A stretch of 63,466 bases of DNA from Saccharopolyspora elongata (GTDB lineage: Bacteria > Actinomycetota > Actinomycetes > Mycobacteriales > Pseudonocardiaceae). Below are positions 18,101-27,122 of the stretch, in pieces. Under the pieces are notes generated by a model. That model was given only the letters and a program-made list of their open reading frames with translations, had not been told where the DNA came from and searched no databases. The stretch lies in assembly GCF_004348985.1 (NCBI RefSeq), contig NZ_SMKW01000055.1, positions 1 through 63,466 of the forward strand, in the 5' to 3' direction. A program made the translations under genes and the position numbers. Every line of letters starts with the position of its first letter. The stretch's first letter is position 1.

Positions 18101-18655
18101 ATGACGGTGACCGTGGTGGGAATCGGCGGATCGGTGCGACCGGACTCGCAATCCGAGCGGGTGCTGCACGCGGCGCTCGCCGGGGCTCGCGAGGCCGGTG
18201 CCAAGGTCCACGCGATCACCGGCAGCAGCCTGGCGATGCCGTTCTACGACCCGCACCTGACCGAGCGCACCGACAACGCGCTGGAGCTGGTCGACGCCCT
18301 GCGCTCGGCGGACGGCGTCATCCTCGCCTCGCCCGGATACCACGGCACGATCTCCGGGCTGATCAAGAACGCTCTGGACTACGCCGAGGACCTGCGCGGC
18401 GACGAGCGCCCCTACCTGGACGGCCGGGCGGTAGGCTGCATCGGCATCGCCTACGGCTGGCAGGCGACGGTGACGACGCTGCAGGCGCTCCGCTCCGTGG
18501 TGCACGCCCTGCGCGGCTGGCCGACGCCGCTGGGCGGCGCAGTGAACTCGGCCGAAACGCAGTTCGAGGCCGGCGGCGAGTGCACCGACGAGAAGGTGGC
18601 GAACGTACTGCGCACCATCGGCCACCAGGTCGTCGACTTCGCCAACCGCACCTGA
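18101..18655 (+). CDS. NAD(P)H-dependent FMN reductase
   Basis: A 184-residue flavodoxin-fold oxidoreductase. The N-terminal GIGGSVRPDSQSERVL is the FMN phosphate loop (GSxRxxSxxxxL type) and SPGYHGTISGLIKNALDY is the conserved flavin/NADPH signature of the FMN_red family. Such proteins supply reduced flavin or detoxify quinones and azo compounds. ATG 18101 follows GAAAGGA. A family B hairpin follows 46 bases after the stop and may end the transcript. Confidence 0.9.
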   Translation: MTVTVVGIGGSVRPDSQSERVLHAALAGAREAGAKVHAITGSSLAMPFYDPHLTERTDNALELVDALRSADGVILASPGYHGTISGLIKNALDYAEDLRGDERPYLDGRAVGCIGIAYGWQATVTTLQALRSVVHALRGWPTPLGGAVNSAETQFEAGGECTDEKVANVLRTIGHQVVDFANRT

Positions 18656-18701
18656 CCCCCGCTCCCGGCCACCCGCACTACGCTCCGCCAGAAGTGGAGG
18701 T

Positions 18702-18749
18702 CCGCAATTTCAATGGAAATCGGACCTTCGATTTCCATTGAAATTGCGG
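18702..18749. repeat. Family B hairpin (21-bp perfect stem)
   Basis: CCGCAATTTCAATGGAAATC plus one G, a 6-base loop, then the exact complement. It lies between the FMN reductase gene and dps, about 115 bases upstream of the dps start. The same element with one arm change occurs at 30838-30885; shorter relatives with core TTTCAATTGAAA occur at four other sites. Confidence 0.9.
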
Positions 18750-18865
18750 CCGCGCGCGGCGTGGGGGGCCGCGATCCCGCTGGGCACGGGGCTTCGACGT
18801 GCGAGGGCACCGCGGAGGCAGGACCCTCGAGGGGTCTGCTCGCGTTCGAGGAGGTAGCCCAGCTC

Positions 18866-19360
18866 ATGGCCCAGAAGACCGTCAAGAAGGCCCCGATCTC
18901 CAGCCCGCTGGCCGACCAGGACCGGGAGATCACCGGCAAGGTGCTGCAAGGCACCCTGCTGGACCTCATCGACCTGCACCTGGTGGCGAAGCAGGCGCAC
19001 TGGAACGTCGTCGGCAGGCTGTTCCACGACGTGCACCTCCACCTGGATGAACTGGTCACCACCGCGCGCGGCTTCGCCGACGACGTCGCCGAGCGCGCCG
19101 CCGCCATCGGCGTCTCGCCCGACGGGCGTGCCGCGACCGTCGCCGACGGCTCCGGCGTGCCGAAGTTCGACTCGGACTGGCGCAGCGACCGCGAGGTGGT
19201 CGCGGCGATCGTGGCCGCGCTGGCGGAGCTGATCCGCCGGCTGCGGGCCCGCATCGACGAGACCGACAAGACCGACCTCGTCACCCAGGACCTGCTGATC
19301 GGCATCGCCGCGGAGCTGGAGAAGTCGCACTGGATGTGGCAGGCCCAGCTCGCCGAATAG
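18866..19360 (+). CDS. dps: Dps/ferritin-like DNA-protection protein
   Basis: A 164-residue Dps-family protein. The sequence KQAHWNVVG near residue 50, followed by HLHLDEL, gives the His, Asp and Glu of the inter-subunit ferroxidase site; the C-terminal SHWMWQAQL is also typical. It stores iron and protects DNA against peroxide as a dodecamer. The short Lys-containing N-terminus (KTVKKAP) could contact DNA. ATG 18866 has GAGGAGG upstream. A terminator hairpin follows 21 bases after the stop. Confidence 0.93.
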   Translation: MAQKTVKKAPISSPLADQDREITGKVLQGTLLDLIDLHLVAKQAHWNVVGRLFHDVHLHLDELVTTARGFADDVAERAAAIGVSPDGRAATVADGSGVPKFDSDWRSDREVVAAIVAALAELIRRLRARIDETDKTDLVTQDLLIGIAAELEKSHWMWQAQLAE

Positions 19361-19381
19361 CCACATCTCCGCAGGTCAGAG

Positions 19382-19432
19382 CCCGTGCGTACGTTGTGTC
19401 GCTATTGCAGCGCAAAGTACGCACGGGTTTTT
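19382..19432 (+). terminator. dps terminator (family D hairpin with T-tract)
   Basis: CCCGTGCGTAC and its exact complement enclose a TTGTG...GCTATTGCAGC segment that can form an inner stem; TTTTT follows the right arm. The internal sequence is shared with hairpins at 24711-24753 and 49831-49876 (family D). It may serve dps on the plus strand and the response regulator gene on the other. Confidence 0.8.
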
Positions 19433-19445
19433 GCGGCCGGAGCGT

Positions 19446-20090
19446 TCAACGGCCCGCGTCGCGGACCAGGAGCGCGAGCTGGACCCGGTTCGACAGGTTC
19501 AGCTTCGCCAGGGCGCGGCTGACGTGCACCTTCACCGTCCCCTCGCTCATCGCCAGCTCGGCCCCGACCTCGGCGTTGGACAGGCCCCTGGCCACCGCGC
19601 GCACCACGGCGCCCTCCCGCTCGGTCAGCGCCGCCAGCCGCTGCCGCGCCTCCGCGGCCGCCGGCGACTCCAGCTCCGCGAAGGTGTCGAGCAGCCGCTT
19701 GGTGATGCTCGGGGTGAGCATGGCGCTGCCTTCGGCGATGATCCGGACGGCGTTGGCCAGGTCGCGCGGCGACGTGTCCTTGAGCAGGAATCCCGCCGCG
19801 CCGTTGCGCAGCGCGGTGTGCACGTAGTCGTCCAGGTCGAACGTCGTCAGCATGATCACCCGGGGTGGGGCAGGGGAGCGCCGCAGCTCCCGCAGCGCGG
19901 TCAGCCCGTCCACGCCCGGCATGCGGACGTCCATCAGGACAACGTCCGGCCGGTGCTTCGCGACGGCGGTGATCGCTTCGCCGCCGTCGCCCGCCTCGCC
20001 GACCACCTCGATGTCCGCCGCCGGTTCCAGGATCATCCGCAGCCCGGCCCGGACCAGCGCCTCGTCGTCGACCACCAGGACCCGGATCAC
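19446..20090 (-). CDS. NarL/FixJ-type response regulator
   Basis: A 214-residue two-component response regulator: receiver domain (residues 1-120) with acidic pair DDE at 8-10, phospho-acceptor Asp54 in VLMDVRMPG, Thr and Lys of LTTF and LLKD; then a LuxR/GerE helix-turn-helix (LTEREGAVVRAVARGLSN, then SEGTVKVHVSRAL). The GTG start overlaps the kinase stop by four bases (GTGA). It probably controls the divergent ABC exporter, a common arrangement in actinomycetes. Confidence 0.93.
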   Translation of the reverse strand: MIRVLVVDDEALVRAGLRMILEPAADIEVVGEAGDGGEAITAVAKHRPDVVLMDVRMPGVDGLTALRELRRSPAPPRVIMLTTFDLDDYVHTALRNGAAGFLLKDTSPRDLANAVRIIAEGSAMLTPSITKRLLDTFAELESPAAAEARQRLAALTEREGAVVRAVARGLSNAEVGAELAMSEGTVKVHVSRALAKLNLSNRVQLALLVRDAGR

Positions 20091-21244
20091 GCGCGCTCCT
20101 CCAGCGGGAACCGGGCGGACACCGCGAACCCGCCGTCGGCGCGCGGTTCGGCCGCGAAGGAGCCGTCGAGCAGCTCGACGCGTTCCCGCAGGCCGACGAG
20201 CCCCATGCCGCTGCCGGGCAGCGGCTCGACCGGTGCCCGCGGCGCTTCGTTGATCACGTCGACCTCCAGAACCGAGTCCACGTAACGCAATTCGACATCG
20301 GTGCGAGCCGTTCCGGCGTGCTTGTGGACGTTGGTGAGCGCCTCCTGCACGACGCGGTACGCCGCCTGCTCCACCAGGGTGGGCAGCGGCTGCGGCGTCC
20401 CTTCGTCGTGCCGGTGCACCGGGATTCCGGCCTCCCGGGACCGGTCGAGCAGGCCGTCGAGGTCCACCAGCGTCGGCTGCGGCCCGAGGTGGGTGTCCGA
20501 GGTCGCGCTCTTGAGGACGCCGATGGAATCCCTGAGCTGCGCCAAGGCTTCCCGGCCGGTGGTGCGGATGAGCTCCGCGGTCGCGGCGGTGCCCGGGTCC
20601 GCGGCGTTGACCTCCAGCGCGCCCGCGTGCAGCACCATCAGCGACACCCGGTGGGCGACGACGTCGTGCATGTCCCGGGCGATCCGCGCCCGCTCCTGCA
20701 TCCGCGCCTGCTCCGCGCGGGCGGCCTGCTCGCGCTCCAGCTGCGTGCTGCGCTCGCGGAGGCCGTCCAGCACGTCATGGCGGGAGCGGTTCCACAGGCC
20801 GAGCACGAACGGCAGGGCGACGAACAAGCCGACGCCGCCGAGCGCGGCCAACATGTCCACCAGCGCCAGACCCGCTCGCCCGAAGGCCAGGCCGATGGCG
20901 GTCGGCAGGAGCACCGCCGCGCTCGCTACCGCGAAGCAACCGATCAGCCGTCGCTGTTCGCGGATCGTGCGGGCGGCGAGGTACGAGCTGACGCACAGCG
21001 GCACCCAGGCCGATATCAGCAGCCAGGACACCAGTCCGGCCACGATCGTCGGCCAGGGCGTGCGCGGCAGCAGCAGAACGCAGGTCACCGATGCGGCCGC
21101 CAGCACGGCGGCCAGCAGGACGCCGAAGATCGGCGGCGCGCCGGAAACCGCCAGCTGGTACGGGATCGGTCCGCCGCTGACCGGCACGAACGTCCCCGCC
21201 GCGGCCACCGCCGCCAGCAGCACCACCTGCATGCGCTTCGCCAC
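20087..21244 (-). CDS. Two-component sensor histidine kinase (HisKA_3 type)
   Basis: About 385 residues with four to five N-terminal membrane helices (residues 5-150), a dimerisation helix containing the phosphorylated His193 in RDMHDVVAH, and a C-terminal ATPase with VQEALTNVHKHA (N box) and GSGMGLVGLRERV (G box). It is a NarL-system kinase with the input domain buried in the membrane, typical of sensors of membrane-active compounds. The start is either GTG 21244 or ATG 21232. Its partner regulator is the next, overlapping gene; the ABC exporter genes are divergent, 132 bases away. Confidence 0.9.
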   Translation of the reverse strand: MAKRMQVVLLAAVAAAGTFVPVSGGPIPYQLAVSGAPPIFGVLLAAVLAAASVTCVLLLPRTPWPTIVAGLVSWLLISAWVPLCVSSYLAARTIREQRRLIGCFAVASAAVLLPTAIGLAFGRAGLALVDMLAALGGVGLFVALPFVLGLWNRSRHDVLDGLRERSTQLEREQAARAEQARMQERARIARDMHDVVAHRVSLMVLHAGALEVNAADPGTAATAELIRTTGREALAQLRDSIGVLKSATSDTHLGPQPTLVDLDGLLDRSREAGIPVHRHDEGTPQPLPTLVEQAAYRVVQEALTNVHKHAGTARTDVELRYVDSVLEVDVINEAPRAPVEPLPGSGMGLVGLRERVELLDGSFAAEPRADGGFAVSARFPLEERA

Positions 21245-21376
21245 ACCACGACCGTAGCCGGGCCGGCCCGCTCCGGCGTCCCACCGAAGTTCAGGCTCGG
21301 CGTAACCAAAGTTAGCGCCGGCCGTGGCCTTTCCGGTGACGTGCCGGAGCGGCCCGGGCGCGCACGATTCCGTGCC

Positions 21377-22123
21377 ATGACATCGAAATCGGCCGTCCGG
21401 GCAACGGGCCTGGCGAAGCACTACGGCGCGGGAGGTTCCCGGGTGACCGCGCTCGCGGGCGTCGACGTGGCGTTCCGGCACGGCGAGCTCACCGCGATCA
21501 TGGGGCCGTCCGGCTCCGGAAAATCGACCCTGCTGCACTGCGTCGCGGGCCTGGACGAGCCCGACGAGGGCCAGGTGTGGATCGGCGACACCGAACTCAC
21601 CGGCCTGCGCGACGACGCGCTGACCAGGCTCCGCCGGGACCGCGTGGGATTCGTGTTCCAGGCCTACAACCTGCTGCCCGCGCTCACCGCGCTGGAGAAC
21701 ATCACGCTGCCGTTCGACCTCGCCGGTCGCAAGCCCGACCCGGACGTGCTGCGGAAGGTCGTCGAGGCAGTCGACCTGCAGGACCGGCTGCACCACCGGC
21801 CCAGCCAGCTTTCCGGCGGCCAGCAGCAGCGGGTGGCCTGTGCGCGGGCCCTGGTCACGAGGCCCGAGGTGGTCTTCGCCGACGAGCCGACCGGCGCCCT
21901 GGATTCCGCGACCGCCGCGGAGCTGCTCGGCTTCCTGCGCCGCAGCGTCGACGAGCTCGGGCAGGCCGTCGTGCTGGTGACCCACGAGCCGAGCGTCGCG
22001 GCGCACGCCGACCGCGTGCTGTTCCTCAAGGACGGCCGGCTCGTGGACGAGATCTCCGCGCCGACGTCCGGCAGCGTGCTGGAGCGCATGAAGTCGATGG
22101 AGAGGACCGCATCCCGATGCTGA
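21377..22123 (+). CDS. ABC transporter ATP-binding protein (MacB/LolD type)
   Basis: A 248-residue nucleotide-binding subunit with Walker A GPSGSGKST, Q-loop VFQAYNLLPALTALENI, signature LSGGQQQR, Walker B VVFADEPTGALD and H-loop VTHEP. The LPALT...N motif and size place it in the MacB/LolD/FtsE-like group that drives FtsX-domain permeases. ATG 21377 fits homologues. Its stop lies seven bases inside the permease gene. It probably serves antimicrobial peptide export or resistance under control of the adjacent two-component system. Confidence 0.95.
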   Translation: MTSKSAVRATGLAKHYGAGGSRVTALAGVDVAFRHGELTAIMGPSGSGKSTLLHCVAGLDEPDEGQVWIGDTELTGLRDDALTRLRRDRVGFVFQAYNLLPALTALENITLPFDLAGRKPDPDVLRKVVEAVDLQDRLHHRPSQLSGGQQQRVACARALVTRPEVVFADEPTGALDSATAAELLGFLRRSVDELGQAVVLVTHEPSVAAHADRVLFLKDGRLVDEISAPTSGSVLERMKSMERTASRC

Positions 22124-24618
22124 GGACCATGCTGCGCGACCTGCTCGCGCACCGGGCGCGGTTGGCGATGACGCTGTTCGCCATCGCGCTCGGTGTGGCC
22201 GCGACGGTCGGGAGCTGGGTGGTCACCGATTCCATCGCGGCCACCCTCGCCGCCCGCGAAATACGCCACGACGTCGGCGTTTCCGTGCAAAGCCCCGGCA
22301 AGGAGCCGGTGCTCGCGCCCGCGGACCGGGACCGACTGGCCGCGGTGCCCGGGGTGGCGCGGGCCGAGGGCGTGATCGTCGGCCGGGCGGGGATCGTCGG
22401 CCGCGACGGCAAGCTCGTCCAGACCGGCACGGTCCTGGGCCGGGCGGCCACGAACTGGAGCGGCGACGAGCGCTTCGACCTGGTGGCGGGCCGCCCGCCG
22501 GCCGGGCCGGGGCAGGTCGCGCTGAACGCGTCGGATGCGCGGACCGCCGGGCTCGCCGTGGGCGATACCGCGCGAATCCTGCTGTCCGAGGGGAAGGTCG
22601 ACGAGGCCACGGTGACCGCGCTGTTCGGCTACCGCCAGCTCGGACCCGAGTCCATAGTGGACTCCAGCGATCCTTCGGATGCGGTGCCGGTCGTGGCCTA
22701 CGAGTCGGCGACCGCGGCGAGCCTGCTCGGCGACCGCTTCCACCGGATCGAGCTGACCGGCGCGGATCCCGGCGCGATCGCGGACGCCGTGCGCGCGCTG
22801 GTCCCCGACGACCACCACGTGACGACCGGCCGCGCCCTGGCCGATGCGCTCGCCGAGCAGTCGGCCTCCGACGTGCAGGACCTCCGGATGACGATGCTGC
22901 CGTTCGCGGCGGTCGTGCTGCTGGTCGGCATGTTCGTCATCGCCAACACCTTCGCGGTGCTGGTGACCCAGCGGACCCGCCAGTTCGCGCTGCTGCGCGC
23001 CGTCGGCGCGCGGAAGCGGCAGGTCAGGGTGGGAATCGCCGCCGAAGCCGTGGCGCTCGGCGTGGCGGGCGGCACGATCGGCACGCTGGCCGGGGTGGCG
23101 ATCGCCCCGTTGCTGCTCTCCGCGCTGCGCCCGGACGACGAGGTCGCGTTCACCGTCACCCCGTTCGCCGTCCTGCTCGGCTACGCCGTCGCAGTGCTGG
23201 TGACGGTGCTGGCCGCCAACGGCTCCGCGCGGCGTGCGGCCGCCGTGCCGCCTGTCGCGGCGCTGCGCCTGGACGCGGTCGTGCCGCGAGGGGTCAAGCG
23301 CAGCAGGAACTTCCTCGGTCTCGGCTGTCTCCTCATCGCCGCCGGGCTGATCACCGCCACGGCGGATCCCAGCTCGTCGAACGCCGCGCGGATCGTCGCG
23401 CTGGTGGGCGCGGTCGTCGGCGTGATCGGGGTGATCGTGCTCGCGCCGCAGCTCGCCGAGCTGGTGCTGCGCCCGCTCGCGCGGATCTTCGCGAGATCGG
23501 GGCCGGCCGTGCGGCTCGGGCTGCGCAACGCGGCGGGCGATCCGCGGCGCACCGCGGGCACGGCGACGGCGATCACCATCGGATTGGCCCTGGTGTGCTC
23601 GTTCGCGACGATCAGCTCGACGTTCGCCGCGCTGATCGCCTCGACGACCCGCGCGAACCTGCCGGACCGGACGACGGTCCTGCAGTCCGCCGCCGGCGGC
23701 GAATCCGCGCTCACCCCGGCCGAGCTGCGCAAAGCCATCGGCCTGCCGGGCGTCACCGAGGTGGCGGGGAGCCGCGACGTGCTCGTCGAGCTCGCGTACC
23801 CGGGCGGCGAGACGGTGCGGCGGATCTCCGCGATCGAACCCGCCGCCCTGGGCACCGTGCTCACGCCGAAGCTGACCGCGGGCACCGCGGATCTTTCGCG
23901 CGGAGTGGTCGTTTCGCAGAACCAGGCCGACATGCTGGGCCTGCGGATGAACGACGAGGTCACCCTGGAACTGGACGCCAAGACCTCGGTCACGCAGCGC
24001 GTGGTGGGCGTCTACGACGCGACGGAACTGGGCGCCAGCCTCTTCCTGGACGTCGGCCTGGCACCCGAATCCCTGCGCAAGCAGGTCACGACGGTGTACG
24101 CCTCCGGGCCCGATCCCGCCGCCGCGCGGCAGAGCATCGAGGACGCCTTCCGCGACCGGCCGGACGTGACCATCGGCGACCGCGAGTCGATGGTCCAGGA
24201 CGGTGTCGACCGGCAGGCGTTCGCTTTCGCCCTGATGTACGCCATGTTCGGCGTCGCGATCGTCATCGCGCTGTTCGGCGTCGTGAACACGCTGATGCTC
24301 TCGGTCGCGGAACGCACCCGCGAGATCGGCGTGTTCCGCGCGGTGGGCGCGACGCGGCTGCTGGTGCGCCGGACGATTCGGGTGGAGAGCACGGTGGTGT
24401 CGATCTTCGGCGCGCTGCTCGGGGTTCTGGTGGGCGTCCCGGTGGGGGCGGTGATGCAGCACGCGATGTTCGGCCAGCGCCTGGGGGACTTCACGATGCC
24501 GACCGAAGTCATCGCGGCGTCCCTGGTGACCATCGCGATCTGCGCGGTGCTGGCGGCGATGTGGCCCGCCCGCCGAGCGGCCAGGACCGACGTCCTGAAG
24601 GCGATAGCCACGGAGTGA
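22117..24618 (+). CDS. ABC transporter permease with two FtsX domains
   Basis: An 833-residue permease: a first membrane helix at residues 15-35, a large extracytoplasmic domain, three helices of the first FtsX domain (about 265-385), a pair of central helices (about 400-445), a second extracytoplasmic domain and a final three-helix FtsX domain (about 705-825), ending RRAARTDVLKAIATE. This is the fused MacB-like/YknZ-like architecture of actinobacteria. ATG 22117 is preceded by GGAGAGGA and overlaps the ATPase gene. The unit ends with a family C and then a family D hairpin. Confidence 0.93.
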   Translation: MLRTMLRDLLAHRARLAMTLFAIALGVAATVGSWVVTDSIAATLAAREIRHDVGVSVQSPGKEPVLAPADRDRLAAVPGVARAEGVIVGRAGIVGRDGKLVQTGTVLGRAATNWSGDERFDLVAGRPPAGPGQVALNASDARTAGLAVGDTARILLSEGKVDEATVTALFGYRQLGPESIVDSSDPSDAVPVVAYESATAASLLGDRFHRIELTGADPGAIADAVRALVPDDHHVTTGRALADALAEQSASDVQDLRMTMLPFAAVVLLVGMFVIANTFAVLVTQRTRQFALLRAVGARKRQVRVGIAAEAVALGVAGGTIGTLAGVAIAPLLLSALRPDDEVAFTVTPFAVLLGYAVAVLVTVLAANGSARRAAAVPPVAALRLDAVVPRGVKRSRNFLGLGCLLIAAGLITATADPSSSNAARIVALVGAVVGVIGVIVLAPQLAELVLRPLARIFARSGPAVRLGLRNAAGDPRRTAGTATAITIGLALVCSFATISSTFAALIASTTRANLPDRTTVLQSAAGGESALTPAELRKAIGLPGVTEVAGSRDVLVELAYPGGETVRRISAIEPAALGTVLTPKLTAGTADLSRGVVVSQNQADMLGLRMNDEVTLELDAKTSVTQRVVGVYDATELGASLFLDVGLAPESLRKQVTTVYASGPDPAAARQSIEDAFRDRPDVTIGDRESMVQDGVDRQAFAFALMYAMFGVAIVIALFGVVNTLMLSVAERTREIGVFRAVGATRLLVRRTIRVESTVVSIFGALLGVLVGVPVGAVMQHAMFGQRLGDFTMPTEVIAASLVTIAICAVLAAMWPARRAARTDVLKAIATE

Positions 24619-24639
24619 CCGCAAGGTTCTGCTGGGCCT

Positions 24640-24681
24640 CGTGAGTGTTTTGGAGCGCTAGGACACTCCAAAACACTCACG
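24640..24681. repeat. Family C hairpin, copy 1
   Basis: CGTGAGTGTTTTGGAG and its perfect 16-base complement around a 10-base loop, 21 bases after the permease stop. No T-tract. Copies 2-4 are at 36762-36819, 41148-41193 and 53771-53818. Confidence 0.9.
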
Positions 24682-24710
24682 ACCCGTGACGAGGCTGGGC
24701 ACGTAACGGC

Positions 24711-24753
24711 CCGTGTGCGTCTTGTGCTGCTACAGCGACACAAACACGCACGG
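24711..24753. repeat. Family D hairpin, copy 2
   Basis: CCGTGTGCGTCTTGTG, then GCTACAGC, CACAA and CACGCACGG. It matches the dps terminator and the copy at 49831-49876; the outer stem is imperfect here because of a base transposition in the left arm. It sits 30 bases after a family C hairpin. The remaining bases to 24862 hold nothing recognisable. Confidence 0.75.
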
Positions 24754-24862
24754 ACCCAAGCCTCCCGAGCAGGGCCGGTGCGGTGATCTCCCCAACCCCG
24801 ACCGGCCCACCGCGGTGACCAGGCGCGACCGCGCGCCCGGTCACCGGTTCTTCCGCGACGGC

Positions 24863-25927
24863 TTAGACCCGGCGGGCTCGTTCGTACGGCTTCGGCCAGA
24901 TGTTGTTCGCGTGCAGCGCGTCGGCCGCGCGCAGCGGCCAGTGCGGGTCGCGCAGGAGCTCGCGGCCGAGCAGGACCGCGTCCGCCGACCCCGACGAGAC
25001 GATCTCCTCCGCCTGCTCCGGTGAGGTGATCAGGCCGACCGCCGCCGTCGGGACGTTCGCCTCCGCGCGGATCTGCCGGGCGAATCGCACCTGGTAGCCC
25101 GCTCCGATCGGGATGTCCGCCTTCGGCACCGCGCCGCCGGTCGACGTGTCGACGAGGTCCACTCCGCGTTCCGCCAGCAGCCCGGCCAGGCGGACCGAGT
25201 CCTCGCCGGTCCAGCCGCCCTCGACCCAGTCGGTCGCCGAAAGGCGGGCGAGCAGCGGCCGGTCCGCGGGCCAGGCCGCGCGCACCGCTTCGGTGATCTC
25301 CAGCAGCACCCGCACCCGGTTCTCGAAGTCGCCGCCGTAGCGGTCGGTCCGGTCGTTGACCAGCGGCGAGTAGAACTGGTGCGCCAGGTAGCCGTGCGCG
25401 AAGTGCAGCTCGATCACGTCGAAGCCCGCCGCTTCGGCCCGGCGCGCGGCCGCGGCGAACTGCTCGGGCAGCTCGGCGATCTCGGCCTCGGTCAGCGCGC
25501 GCGGCGCGGGCAGGTTGCCGAAGGCGTTGCCGGTCGAGCTGACCGTCTCCCAGCCGCCCTCCGACGCCGGCACCCAGTTGCTGCCCTCCCACGGCGGGGT
25601 CGTGGACGCCTTGCGCCCGGCGTGCGCGAGCTGCACCCCGGTCGCCGCGCCCTGCGCGTGCAGGAAGTCGTTGATCCGCCGCCACGCCGCGACCTGGTCG
25701 TCGTTCCACAGCCCGGTGTCCCGCGGGCTGATCCGGCCTTCCGGGACCACCGCGGTCGCCTCGGTGATGATCAACCCGGCCCCGCCGGTGGCGAACTGGC
25801 CGAGGTGCACCAGGTGCCAGTCGTCGGGCAGGCCGTCGACGGCCGAGTACTGGCACATCGGCGCGACCCACACGCGGTTGCGGACGACGACGTCGCGAAG
25901 CTTGATCGGTTCGAAGAGATGGCTCAC
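24863..25927 (-). CDS. NADH:flavin oxidoreductase of the old yellow enzyme family (YqjM/NamA-like)
   Basis: A 354-residue FMN-dependent ene-reductase with a TIM barrel. APMCQYSA near the N-terminus carries the thermophilic-like/YqjM-type Cys; QLAHAGRKAS holds a substrate- or FMN-contacting His; HFAHGYLAHQFYSPLVNDRTDRYGG is cut here into its parts HFAHGYL and NDRTDRYGG, both diagnostic of the family; the GRELLRDPHWPL end is also typical. It reduces activated C=C bonds (enones, maleimides, nitro-olefins). GTG 25927 is the start. A TetR gene lies 66 bases upstream on the same strand and may control it. Confidence 0.93.
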   Translation of the reverse strand: MSHLFEPIKLRDVVVRNRVWVAPMCQYSAVDGLPDDWHLVHLGQFATGGAGLIITEATAVVPEGRISPRDTGLWNDDQVAAWRRINDFLHAQGAATGVQLAHAGRKASTTPPWEGSNWVPASEGGWETVSSTGNAFGNLPAPRALTEAEIAELPEQFAAAARRAEAAGFDVIELHFAHGYLAHQFYSPLVNDRTDRYGGDFENRVRVLLEITEAVRAAWPADRPLLARLSATDWVEGGWTGEDSVRLAGLLAERGVDLVDTSTGGAVPKADIPIGAGYQVRFARQIRAEANVPTAAVGLITSPEQAEEIVSSGSADAVLLGRELLRDPHWPLRAADALHANNIWPKPYERARRV

Positions 25928-25993
25928 GGCCAGCTCTGACGCCCTGGCGGAACGAGGTATTCCGCGGCTCCGGCCATCTCACAATCCGGGCGC

Positions 25994-26530
25994 TCAGAGC
26001 GCGCGCAACAGATCCTCGAAAGCGGCCTCGACGCGGTCGGTGTCGCCGGTGGCGAGCAGGTCGAGCAGCAGGCCGCGCAGCGCCGCGAGCGCCAGCGTCG
26101 CCTCGGTGCCGGAGCCGCCGAGCGCCTGCCGGAGCCGCGGTAGCCACTCACGGACGCTCGCCTCTCCGAAGCCGTCCCACGCGCCGCCGCGGGCATGCAG
26201 CGAGCGGGCGTAGCTCTCGAAGAAGAACCGGATGATGTTGTGGTGCGCCGGATCGCTGAGCCACCGCCACAGGGCGCGCAGCACCTCGGCCCGGTCCGCG
26301 CAGTCGCCGATGGTGTCGGCGAGGAGCCGGAGCTGGACGTCGCGGGCGTGCCGGTGGACTTCCCGCACCAGTTCTTCCTTGGAGCCGAAGAAGTACAGCA
26401 GCATCCGCGGACTGGAGCCGACCGCCGCCGCCAGCGGCCGCAGCGACACCTCGGAGAGCCCGTGCGTCGCGGAGTAGTCCAGGAGCTTCGCGAGCAGTTC
26501 GCCGCGGCGGCCGTCGTCCTGCTGGGTCAT
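25994..26530 (-). CDS. TetR-family transcriptional regulator
   Basis: A 178-residue TetR repressor. The N-terminal helix-turn-helix (LLDYSATHGLSEVSLRPLAAAVG, here residues 16-38, then SPRMLLYFFGSKEELV) is clear; the C-terminal ligand domain ends in LEDLLRAL. ATG 26530 faces a perfect inverted repeat 45-60 bases upstream, the likely operator, shared with the divergent GNAT gene. The ligand is unknown. Confidence 0.9.
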   Translation of the reverse strand: MTQQDDGRRGELLAKLLDYSATHGLSEVSLRPLAAAVGSSPRMLLYFFGSKEELVREVHRHARDVQLRLLADTIGDCADRAEVLRALWRWLSDPAHHNIIRFFFESYARSLHARGGAWDGFGEASVREWLPRLRQALGGSGTEATLALAALRGLLLDLLATGDTDRVEAAFEDLLRAL

Positions 26531-26574
26531 CTTCGCCCTCTGTTCCGTTCCTGGTCAGGCTGCTAGCCTACGAC

Positions 26575-26590
26575 TGAAACGATTGTTTCA
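26575..26590. promoter_or_regulatory. Probable TetR operator
   Basis: The inverted repeat TGAAAC-GATT-GTTTCA lies between the divergent TetR and GNAT starts, 18 bases before the GNAT ATG. The size and position suit a TetR dimer site. Confidence 0.65.
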
Positions 26591-26607
26591 CGCGGCTGGA
26601 GCTCCGC

Positions 26608-27117
26608 ATGCCCGACATCACCATCCGGATCGGCCCGCGCCCCGGCGATCTGGGCGCCGTGCTCGCCATGCACGGCGAGCTCTACGCGCGCGAGCACGGC
26701 TTCGACGAACGCTTCGAGGCGCACGTCGCGCACTGGCTCGCCGCCTTCGCCGCCGCCCTGGGCGAAGCCCGGGACGAGCCGGGCGCCGAACCCGGCCGGC
26801 TGTGGGTCGCCGAGCGCGGCGGCGAGGTCGTCGGCACGGTCGCGCTGACCGACGAAGGCGACGGCGTCGCGCAGCTCCGCTGGTTCTTGGTCGCACCGGC
26901 CGCGCGAGGCGCCGGGGTCGGCCGGAAGTTGCTGCACGCCCTGCTCGATCACGCGCGCGACCAGGGCTTCGAGCGCGTGAAGCTGTGGACGGTCGGCTCG
27001 CTGGAATCGGCCGCCCGGCTGTACCTGGATGCGGGATTCCGCTGCACCGAACGAAATCCCGTCCGGCAGTGGGGCCACCGGCTGGAGGAGCTGAGGTACG
27101 ACCTCGAATTGGGGTGA
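26608..27117 (+). CDS. GNAT-family N-acetyltransferase
   Basis: A 169-residue acetyltransferase. The acetyl-CoA binding motif A is seen as LRWFLVAPAARGAGVGRKLL (Q/RxxGxG/A form), and motif B follows in ESAARLYLDAGFRCTE. Substrate unknown. The stop is followed by a 57-residue small gene. The start region overlaps the TetR operator area, so the TetR protein may also repress it. Confidence 0.9.
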   Translation: MPDITIRIGPRPGDLGAVLAMHGELYAREHGFDERFEAHVAHWLAAFAAALGEARDEPGAEPGRLWVAERGGEVVGTVALTDEGDGVAQLRWFLVAPAARGAGVGRKLLHALLDHARDQGFERVKLWTVGSLESAARLYLDAGFRCTERNPVRQWGHRLEELRYDLELG

Positions 27118-27122
27118 CGGCC

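Noticed and set aside
20318..22123. Very long open frames antisense to the histidine kinase, and similar long frames opposite lysC, asd, the ABC permease, ponA2 and nhaA
   Set aside because: They are by-products of GC-rich codon use: they lie opposite clear genes, are Arg/Ala/Gly/Pro/His-rich, and show no domain motifs.
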